From contig JAPKYM010000340.1 in assembly GCA_026394315.1 (NCBI GenBank), forward strand, positions 1 through 7,789: DNA of 7,789 nucleotides, read 5' to 3'. Under the pieces are notes generated by a model. That model did no database searches. It was given only the letters and a program-made list of their open reading frames with translations, and was not told the DNA's origin. The translations under genes and the position numbers were made by a program. Positions 1 to 6,484 of this stretch are shown one piece after another; the stretch's first letter is position 1, and the number at the start of each line of letters is the position of its first letter. Source of the stretch: Candidatus Bathyarchaeota archaeon. Its GTDB lineage: Archaea; Thermoproteota; Bathyarchaeia; 40CM-2-53-6; RBG-13-38-9.

Positions 1-131
1 TCTGGCTACTCGCCAGACAGGTTCTGAGGAACAGAGGAGAACTGCCTCCAGACGGAGGAATCCCCCAGACGGTTGACGACTTCGAAACCAAGCTCACCGC
101 CATAACTCCAAAGTACGGCGCTGAGGATTGA
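1..131 (+). CDS. rps2: Small ribosomal subunit protein uS2, C-terminal end (partial at left edge)
   Basis: Only the last 42 codons are present. The reading frame begins at base 3 and ends with TGA at 129-131. The peptide starts WLLARQVLRNRGELPPDGG and continues with a PQTVDDFETKL segment. The WLLAR-x-VL-R-RGE-PPDG block followed by a DFE-K-L tail is what I know from the C-terminus of archaeal uS2, a structural protein of the 30S subunit. The identification rests on that short block, so a related protein is not fully excluded. The context supports it, because uS2 followed by a MEMO-family gene and mevalonate kinase is a recurrent archaeal order. The stop codon overlaps the TTG start of the next gene, which suggests one transcript and coupled translation. 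The start and the rest of the gene lie left of the window. Confidence 0.85.
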   Translation, partial: WLLARQVLRNRGELPPDGGIPQTVDDFETKLTAITPKYGAED

Positions 132-976
132 AGATACGCAATCCTGCACAGGCAGGAATGTTCTACTCAGGATCTGCCCGTCCACTGGTTAAAGAGATAG
201 AAGACTGCTTCAAACACAAACTTGGGCCTGCCAAGCTTCCTGAAAGGAGACAGGAACCCCTAGCCCATCTCGTAGCATTGGTCTGCCCGCACGCAGGCTA
301 TATCTACTCTGGCCCAGTTGCGGCGACTGCCTACCTGGAGCTTGCAAGATACGGCAAACCGAGTACTGCAGTCATTATCGGGCCAAACCACACAGGAATG
401 GGTAGCGGAGTCTCTTTGATGAACGAAGGGACATGGACTACACCACTCGGCCGGATTGAAATCGACTCAACACTTGCTAATGCAATACTAGAAAATGCTC
501 CAATCATAGACATTGATGAAAAAGCTCACACATACGAACACTCCATAGAGGTCCAACTACCATTCCTCCAGTATCTGTATGAGGACGACTTCAGTCTCGT
601 CCCGATTTGCATGATGATCCAAGATCTGGAGACAGGCAGGGAAATCGGCGAAGCCATAGCCAAAGCCACGAACGACTCATCATGTCTTGTTGTGGCATCA
701 TCTGACATGACTCACTACGAGCCACACAACATCGCCAGTGAGAAAGACATGTCGGCCGTCAGGGCAATCGAAAGGATGGATGACAAGGAGCTGGATAAGG
801 TTGTGCAATCAAATTCAATATCGATTTGTGGAATAGGTCCAATTATTTCCGCAATGACCTTTTCCAAGAAGCGGGGAGCTACAAAGGCACATCTGTTGTC
901 CTACAGAACGAGCGGAGAAGTATCTGGGGATTACTCATCTGTTGTCGGTTACGCAGCAATAGCGTTCGTAACCTAA
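128..976 (+). CDS. MEMO1 family protein (AmmeMemoRadiSam system protein B-like)
   Basis: This 282-aa protein is a full-length member of the MEMO family, which is related in fold to class III extradiol (LigB-type) dioxygenases. Its biochemical role in archaea is not established. Visible family motifs are an N-terminal IRNPAQAGMFY, CPHAGYIYSG with His55, IGPNHTG with Asn87/His88, EHSIEVQLPFL with His138, SSDMTHYEP with Asp193/His196, and CGIGP with Cys234. In the human protein a His/His/Cys set lines the putative metal pocket, and counterparts are present here. The TTG start is chosen because it gives the usual short N-terminus (M-x-IRNP-x-x-AGMFY) and overlaps the uS2 stop as TTGA at 128-131. 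GAGGA directly abuts the start, too close for a normal Shine-Dalgarno, so translational coupling to uS2 is likely. The mevalonate kinase gene follows after 27 bp. Linkage to that gene is conserved in many archaea and hints at an isoprenoid- or ribosome-related role, but this is inference. Confidence 0.93.
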   Translation: MKIRNPAQAGMFYSGSARPLVKEIEDCFKHKLGPAKLPERRQEPLAHLVALVCPHAGYIYSGPVAATAYLELARYGKPSTAVIIGPNHTGMGSGVSLMNEGTWTTPLGRIEIDSTLANAILENAPIIDIDEKAHTYEHSIEVQLPFLQYLYEDDFSLVPICMMIQDLETGREIGEAIAKATNDSSCLVVASSDMTHYEPHNIASEKDMSAVRAIERMDDKELDKVVQSNSISICGIGPIISAMTFSKKRGATKAHLLSYRTSGEVSGDYSSVVGYAAIAFVT

Positions 977-989
977 TTTGGTTTTCCTC

Positions 990-995
990 AAGGAG
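990..995 (+). promoter_or_regulatory. Shine-Dalgarno of mevalonate kinase
   Basis: AAGGAG lies 8 nt before the GTG at 1004. It is the clearest ribosome-binding site in the window and supports the GTG start. The frame has no ATG near this point. Confidence 0.7.
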
Positions 996-1003
996 ATCTA
1001 ATA

Positions 1004-1999
1004 GTGATTGTCGGTCAAGCGCCTGCAAAAGTCATACTGACAGGAGAACACTTCGTAGTTCATGGACAGCCCGCGCTTGCCGCAGCTGTAAACTTGTACT
1101 CTAAAGCCACCGTGAGACCTGGAGTCTATGGTATCGTTCAAATATCATCGCCAGAACTTGGAGTCAAGAGAAGCTATCCGACAAGATTGATCAATACAGT
1201 GCCCTCCTCAACCCATGACGACTCTGCACTCGAGCCTCTCAGACTGCTAGTAGGAAAAGTACTGGAAGAAGCTGGGGAAACTGATATTGGTCTAGACCTG
1301 GAGATAATTTCCCAGATCCCGGTCGGCGTTGGTCTGGGTTCTTCAGCTTCCACCGCCGTCTCGACCACAGCAGCTTTAGCGGAGTTTCTGAATCTTCACT
1401 TTGAAAAGAACGATATACTGAAAATCGCCTCCGTTCAAGAAAAACATGTACATAAGAAACCTTCAGGAATCGACGCTTCAACGATCACTTACGGTGGAGT
1501 GCTCTGTTTTCGAGTAGGAGAACAACCAATCAGACTACAGTCGAACGATCAGATGAGCATTGTAATAGGCAACACCGGATCTTCTAGATCAACAGGCGTT
1601 CTCGTTACCAATGTGAGCAAGCGTGTCGCAGTAGGAGACAAGGAACTGACAAGAATTAATGAATCTGCAGGAAATCTCACACTCCAAGCGGTACAAGCCT
1701 ACAAGGAACGGGATTTCGACAGACTCGGACAGTTGATGTGCGCAAATCATGAGCTACTAATGCAGATAGGTGTTTCAACAACTGAACTGGACACATTGGT
1801 TGAAGCTGCAATGAGCGCTGGAGCATTTGGAGCAAAACTGACAGGGGCAGGAGGTGGAGGCTGCATGATAGCCCTCTCCAGACCCGAAGACAGAACTAGG
1901 ATTGCAGATGCCATATCTAGCAATGGAGGTAGTGCATACCTCGTTGAGCTAGATACCCTCGGTGTCAGAATCTGCGAGGATCAGACAGATATGCATTAG
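1004..1999 (+). CDS. mvk: Mevalonate kinase (GHMP kinase superfamily)
   Basis: The enzyme phosphorylates mevalonate to 5-phosphomevalonate with ATP, the first kinase step of the mevalonate pathway, in the cytosol. The 331-aa protein shows the three GHMP motifs in order: PAKVILTGEHFVVHG (residues 7-21), the ATP-loop PVGVGLGSSAS (106-116), and KLTGAGGGG (278-286). Between motifs 2 and 3 is an E-x10-D pair (Glu146, Asp157 in PSGID) matching Glu193/Asp204 of the human enzyme, the Mg ligand and catalytic base. The opening GEH-x-V-x-HG and GAGGGG motifs fit mevalonate kinase better than diphosphomevalonate decarboxylase or mevalonate-3-kinase. The residue after His150 is Lys, where the family usually has Gly (HG-x-PSG). 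The GTG start gives a standard N-terminus (M-I-V-x-x-APAKVIL) and is preceded at 8-nt spacing by AAGGAG. It lies 27 bp after MEMO, probably in the same operon. No isopentenyl phosphate kinase gene follows, although one often does in archaea. Confidence 0.93.
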   Translation: MIVGQAPAKVILTGEHFVVHGQPALAAAVNLYSKATVRPGVYGIVQISSPELGVKRSYPTRLINTVPSSTHDDSALEPLRLLVGKVLEEAGETDIGLDLEIISQIPVGVGLGSSASTAVSTTAALAEFLNLHFEKNDILKIASVQEKHVHKKPSGIDASTITYGGVLCFRVGEQPIRLQSNDQMSIVIGNTGSSRSTGVLVTNVSKRVAVGDKELTRINESAGNLTLQAVQAYKERDFDRLGQLMCANHELLMQIGVSTTELDTLVEAAMSAGAFGAKLTGAGGGGCMIALSRPEDRTRIADAISSNGGSAYLVELDTLGVRICEDQTDMH

Positions 2000-2062
2000 C
2001 AACATGAGTCAGAAGTAGAATAATACGCTTTCAATCTGGTCCAGTATCTGGTGGGGACACGC

Positions 2063-3166
2063 ATGTCAAAGAAGATAGCCTTAAGGAAAAAAGGACACCT
2101 AAACATATCTCTGAGAGAGAATGTACAGGGGGGTATTAGTTCCGGTTTCGAAGATGTACTTCTAATTCATCAGGCCCTCCCTGAGACCAACCGATCTGAC
2201 ATAGATCTCTCGACGAAGATGTTCGGGCGCTCTCTTGATGCTCCGCTAGTTCTAGAATCTATGACCGGAGGAGTGCCTGAGGCAATGAAGCTCAACAGGC
2301 TACTTGCAGAGTGCGCCGAGAAGTACGGATTGGCAATTGGCGTTGGCAGTCAAAGAGCTGCTATCGAACGCCCCATTTTCGCCAAAACGTATAGTGTTGT
2401 TAGAGACGTTGCGCCAAATACGTTAGTCTTCGCAAATCTCGGTGCCCCACAGTTCGCATCTGGATATGGCATTGAAGAAGCCAGTGTTGCAGTCGATATG
2501 ATTAAGGCGGATGCTTTGGTCATACATGCAAACCCACTTCAGGAGTCAATTCAGATTGAAGGAGAAACAAGCTTCAAAGGAGCACTACCGAAGATCGAAG
2601 AAGTGGCGCGGGCACTTAGAGTCCCTGTGATTATCAAAGAGACTGGTTCCGGTATGTCTCGAGAGGTTGCATCTCAGATAGAGAAGGTCGGTGCAAAGGG
2701 GATAGATGTCGCAGGAGCAGGGGGAACAAGTTGGGCCGCAGTCGAGTATTTTCGGGCTTTGCAGGGTGGACACAGAATCCAACAGCAACTAGGAAAGATC
2801 TTCCGAAATTGGGGAATACCGACATGTGCAAGCTTGGTTGAAGTATCGAGATCAACCTGTCTGACAGTGATATCATCTGGAGGCTTAAGAAGCGGACTTG
2901 ATGTGGCGAAGTCAATAGCACTGGGAGCCGCAGCGGGGGGATTTGCCTTACCTGTGCTCAAAGCAGCAAAGCGCGGGAGCAGATATCTGAATGAACTGAT
3001 AGAAATCCTCATTGAAGAGTTAAGGACCACCATGTTCTTGGTCGGTGCCCGAAATATCGATGATCTAAGAAATGTCCCGCTGGTCTTGACGGGTAATACG
3101 GCTTATTGGTTGAATGAGCGAGGATACTCAACCAGAGACTTCGCCAACAGGCGAATTCCGGCCTGA
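2063..3166 (+). CDS. fni: Type 2 isopentenyl-diphosphate delta-isomerase (FMN-dependent)
   Basis: The enzyme interconverts IPP and DMAPP using reduced FMN and Mg2+. The 367-aa length is typical of the family. Recognisable blocks, in order: the N-terminal LRKKGHLNISL phosphate-binding region, HQALPE (36-41), PLVLESMTGG (61-70), GVGSQRAA (93-100), NLGAPQ (125-130), HANPLQE (155-161), VPVIIKETGSG (187-197), DVAGAGGTSW (215-224), WGIPT (250-254) and SSGGLRSGLDVAKSIALGA (271-289). Gln160 and Glu161 correspond to the catalytic glutamine and Mg-binding glutamate of the family. The block is usually HLNPLQE, and here Ala replaces Leu. The ATG at 2063 is preferred over the in-frame GTG at 2051 because GGTGGGG (2050-2056) is then a usable Shine-Dalgarno, and because family members normally start just before the RK-x-x-H motif. 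It is cytosolic and probably cotranscribed with mevalonate kinase, whose stop is 63 bp upstream. Confidence 0.94.
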   Translation: MSKKIALRKKGHLNISLRENVQGGISSGFEDVLLIHQALPETNRSDIDLSTKMFGRSLDAPLVLESMTGGVPEAMKLNRLLAECAEKYGLAIGVGSQRAAIERPIFAKTYSVVRDVAPNTLVFANLGAPQFASGYGIEEASVAVDMIKADALVIHANPLQESIQIEGETSFKGALPKIEEVARALRVPVIIKETGSGMSREVASQIEKVGAKGIDVAGAGGTSWAAVEYFRALQGGHRIQQQLGKIFRNWGIPTCASLVEVSRSTCLTVISSGGLRSGLDVAKSIALGAAAGGFALPVLKAAKRGSRYLNELIEILIEELRTTMFLVGARNIDDLRNVPLVLTGNTAYWLNERGYSTRDFANRRIPA

Positions 3167-3248
3167 ACAAGAGATTAGAGAATACTATCAGCAAACACAT
3201 TTTCTTATTAGAGAGCCAGCCCATACACTAGATGCGTGAGATGGAGAT

Positions 3249-4520
<1,272 letters not shown>

Positions 4521-4557
4521 AAATGTCTCGACTTGCGATCTTGTGCAGTTAGATCTA

Positions 4558-5439
4558 TCAGATACTGCCAGCGATGAAAGCAAGAAGTCCAAGAAACATC
4601 CAGATCATGACTCGGTTCTTTGTTCGTTTAGCATTCTCTCGATCGAAGCTCCTGACCAAGGTTATGCTAGACATCACAAATCCTGTATCAGAGAGCAGTA
4701 CTAAGGGGATATATCCTAAACCCACCAAGCCCAACAACGATGGTGCGAAACTCAGACAAACTGCTATCATATAGAGTGCCACAGAAAGCCTCGAAGCTTT
4801 CCTAGGACCATGGGCTACGGCGACAGTTCTGATCATACCCGATCTGTCACCTTCGACGTCTATGATCCCTTTTGTAACCTCTCTGCCTAGGTTGGCGGTG
4901 AACGCGATTAGGGAGAAGAACACCAGGGCAGGCGTGATTCTTCCAACGGTAGCTCCCCCGAATATGAAAGGTAGTCCTATGCATACGCTCACCAAGATAT
5001 TTCCTAGGAAACCCGTGCGTTTGCCCAAAGTGTTATAGTATAGCATAAGAGAAAGCGCGAAAGCCGCTATCGTGAGGCTAGCCCAATTTAGCATGGCAGC
5101 GGTGACAAGTCCGGTTGCGCAGGCAATTGCCCCAAGAGAAATGACCTGAAATGTTGCGAGAGTGCCTGAGGGTAAGGGCTTTTCAGGTCTGTTCACGCGA
5201 TCGATTTCAAGGTCGTAGTAATCGTTCAGCGCCATTGTTCCGGCCATTAGCAAGGAGGCCGTGAGTGAACCCAAGAGCGCTTCTTGTAGAAGGGGAAGTC
5301 TTCTCAAAGCAATGAATTCCCCAATTGTGACTGCAAAGCCTATCATGACGCAGTTTATCGGTCTGACTGTTCTGATGATGGCTATCAACTTTGAAAGGCA
5401 AGTATGGGCTACCGAGTTATCTGAGTTGAGCCTGCTCAA
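4558..5439 (-). CDS. ubiA: UbiA-family prenyltransferase, probable digeranylgeranylglyceryl phosphate synthase
   Basis: This is a 293-aa polytopic membrane protein with about nine hydrophobic helices, beginning near residues 28-48 and ending near 275-291. Both Asp-rich Mg/diphosphate-binding motifs of the UbiA superfamily are visible: NDYYDLEIDRVNRPEKPLPSG (72-92; Asn72, Asp73, Asp76, Asp80) and REVTKGIIDVEGDR (186-199; Asp194, Asp198). The RPxNCVM-x-G start and the RE-x-x-K-x-I-x-DVEGD block fit the archaeal enzyme that adds the second geranylgeranyl chain to geranylgeranylglyceryl phosphate. The divergent neighbour makes exactly that substrate, which supports the call. Other UbiA prenyltransferases, such as quinone or heme-type enzymes, are the main alternative. 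The start is a TTG; an upstream in-frame stop leaves no better start, and AAGGGTG (5456-5450 on the minus strand) lies 10 nt before it. ATG is absent until residue 32, inside the first helix, which is too late. Confidence 0.9.
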   Translation of the reverse strand: MSRLNSDNSVAHTCLSKLIAIIRTVRPINCVMIGFAVTIGEFIALRRLPLLQEALLGSLTASLLMAGTMALNDYYDLEIDRVNRPEKPLPSGTLATFQVISLGAIACATGLVTAAMLNWASLTIAAFALSLMLYYNTLGKRTGFLGNILVSVCIGLPFIFGGATVGRITPALVFFSLIAFTANLGREVTKGIIDVEGDRSGMIRTVAVAHGPRKASRLSVALYMIAVCLSFAPSLLGLVGLGYIPLVLLSDTGFVMSSITLVRSFDRENAKRTKNRVMIWMFLGLLAFIAGSI

Positions 5440-5449
5440 ATTCCTGATG

Positions 5450-5456
5450 CACCCTT
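5450..5456 (-). promoter_or_regulatory. Shine-Dalgarno of ubiA
   Basis: On the minus strand AAGGGTG reads towards the TTG start at 5439, with 10 nt between. It is a partial match to the archaeal GGAGGTGA consensus and is the main support for the TTG start. Confidence 0.45.
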
Positions 5457-5480
5457 GAATTGTGTTTTCAATAGTTGGTT

Positions 5481-5494
5481 GATATATCTATAAG
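5481..5494 (-). promoter_or_regulatory. Candidate TATA box for ubiA
   Basis: Read on the minus strand this is CTTATAGATATATC, the most TATA-like stretch in the divergent intergenic region. A start site about 26 nt downstream would fall near 5462, giving a 5' leader of roughly 23 nt that contains the AAGGGTG site. The geometry fits an archaeal TBP/TFB promoter. No BRE purine stretch was confirmed. Confidence 0.45.
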
Positions 5495-5545
5495 AGTGAT
5501 CCATTATCACGCCAAGATCCGCTTCAAGAAATTGATCAGGCGACT

Positions 5546-5556
5546 GATTAAAATAG
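5546..5556 (+). promoter_or_regulatory. Candidate TATA box, rightward (GGGP synthase direction)
   Basis: GATTAAAATAG contains TTAAAATA, close to the archaeal TTTAWATA consensus. A start site 25-28 nt downstream would fall at about 5578-5582, some 93 nt before the GGGP synthase ATG and on top of a small ATG-initiated frame at 5580. A second, weaker element, CTAATATGA near 5636-5644, is spaced for a nearly leaderless GGGP synthase transcript. The sequence does not decide which is used. Confidence 0.35.
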
Positions 5557-5673
5557 TGAATTGGTTCAGAGGTAGGGCCATGCCTGAAGGTTTTCGGACA
5601 TTACGGAGCTTCGTCTTTGTACGCACGCGAGAATCCTAATATGATTAGAGTCGACATTATGAAGTGACGCGAG

Positions 5674-6420
5674 ATGATAGGAAAAGTCGAAAAGCATCTC
5701 ATGGATGTTATGGAGAAGAGGGGAACGATACATCTTTCCTTGCTGGATCCGCAGAATGTCAGAGTTGAAATGGTAGAGGAGCTAGTCAAGAAACTCGCCG
5801 ACATGGGCTCCTCCGCAATTATGGTAGGGGGCAGTACTGTAGTATCTCAGCGTGAACTTGACGACGTCGTCAAAGAAATCAAGAAGGGGGCTGATCTTCC
5901 AGTAATCCTGTTTCCAAATGGAGTGACTGGAATAAGTGAATACGCAGATGCCATTTTCTTTGCTTCTCTGATGAATTCCACTAATCCCTACTATATCATG
6001 GGTGTTCAGGCTCTAGGCGCTCCATTGGTGAAACGCTACAAGCTGGAGCCAATTCCTATGGGCTACTTAATAGTTGGCACAAGCCTTGGTGCTGCAGGGT
6101 TTGTAGGCCAGGCCATCCCTATCCCTCCAGAGAAACCTGAACTCGCCTGCATGTATGGGATTGCAGCTGAGTACCTTGGAATGCGTTTTGTCTATCTTGA
6201 GGCCGGATCTGGATCGGAGAAACCCGTTCCACCAGAGATGGTCAGATGTGTGAAGAAGGCCACGGGTGTGAAACTGATTGTCGGTGGAGGAATAAGAACG
6301 CCTGAGCAGGCCTTGGACGCTGCAAAGGCCGGAGCTGATGCAATCGTTACGGGCACATTGATTGAACAGGCTTCCATAGACAATACTGGAAACCTAATCT
6401 CTAGCCTTCGGAGACGCTAG
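5674..6420 (+). CDS. Geranylgeranylglyceryl phosphate synthase, group II
   Basis: The enzyme joins geranylgeranyl diphosphate to sn-glycerol-1-phosphate, giving the first ether bond of archaeal lipids. The 248-aa TIM-barrel protein has the expected phosphate- and metal-binding motifs: HLSLLDPQN (20-28, with Asp25 as the likely Mg ligand), MVGGST (50-55), FPN (80-82), FASLMNS (96-102), YLIVGTSLGAAGFVGQA (131-147), YLEAGSGS (174-181, including Glu176) and LIVGGGIRTPEQA (201-213). The longer central stretch with GYLIVGTSLGAAGFVG and the PIPPEKPELA loop fits group II GGGP synthases rather than short group I or bacterial PcrB/HepGP synthases. ATG 5674 is preceded by GTGA (5664-5667), a weak Shine-Dalgarno. 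The gene is divergent from ubiA, which encodes the next enzyme in the pathway, and is followed after 57 bp by a DUF2070 gene on the same strand. Confidence 0.95.
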   Translation: MIGKVEKHLMDVMEKRGTIHLSLLDPQNVRVEMVEELVKKLADMGSSAIMVGGSTVVSQRELDDVVKEIKKGADLPVILFPNGVTGISEYADAIFFASLMNSTNPYYIMGVQALGAPLVKRYKLEPIPMGYLIVGTSLGAAGFVGQAIPIPPEKPELACMYGIAAEYLGMRFVYLEAGSGSEKPVPPEMVRCVKKATGVKLIVGGGIRTPEQALDAAKAGADAIVTGTLIEQASIDNTGNLISSLRRR

Positions 6421-6454
6421 ATCTCGGCCAGAGGCTTGGTACTCTTGCATCATC

Positions 6455-6484
6455 GTAGCTTTCTTTTCACAGGAAAGATGCTAC
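6455..6484 (+). promoter_or_regulatory. Imperfect hairpin covering the DUF2070 start codon
   Basis: GTAGC (6455-6459) pairs with GCTAC (6480-6484), and TTTC (6460-6463) with GAAA (6473-6476). The loop is 9 nt (6464-6472), and GAT (6477-6479) is bulged out on the 3' side. The structure would enclose the AGGAAAG site and the ATG at 6478. It could limit translation of the membrane protein or be a chance hairpin. There is no U-tract after it that would favour a terminator. Confidence 0.3.

Larger units (their letters stand above)
5440..5673. other. Divergent intergenic region between ubiA and GGGP synthase
   Basis: This 234-bp stretch is the longest non-coding part of the window and separates two consecutive enzymes of ether-lipid assembly. 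It is A/T-richer than the flanking genes and contains the leftward and rightward TATA candidates. It also holds a 19-codon ATG frame at 5580-5639, which may or may not be translated. No tRNA-like or strong repeat structure was seen. A shared regulator acting on both genes would bind here, but no clear palindromic operator was found. Confidence 0.6.

Noticed and set aside
826..1104. A 92-codon plus-strand frame bridging MEMO and mevalonate kinase
   Set aside because: It overlaps the ends of two well supported genes in another frame and its translation is rich in Arg, Ser and Cys without any domain.
2051..2062. In-frame GTG at 2051 as the fni start
   Set aside because: Using it would consume the GGTGGGG ribosome-binding site, and the four extra residues precede the usual family N-terminus. 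ATG 2063 is better placed.
2674..3033. A 119-codon minus-strand frame inside fni
   Set aside because: It is opposite conserved FMN-binding motifs of the isomerase, with no motif or ribosome-binding site of its own.
3199..3210. T-rich ATTTTCTTATTA after fni, considered as a terminator of the upstream operon or a TATA element for HMGR
   Set aside because: It is short and interrupted by C and A, and fits neither element well enough to annotate. A separate HMGR promoter is possible but not shown.
4537..4555. Inverted repeat GATCT/AGATC with a 9-nt loop between the convergent HMGR and ubiA genes, considered as a terminator
   Set aside because: The stem is only 5 bp with no T-tract on either side, which is within chance for 37 bp of sequence.
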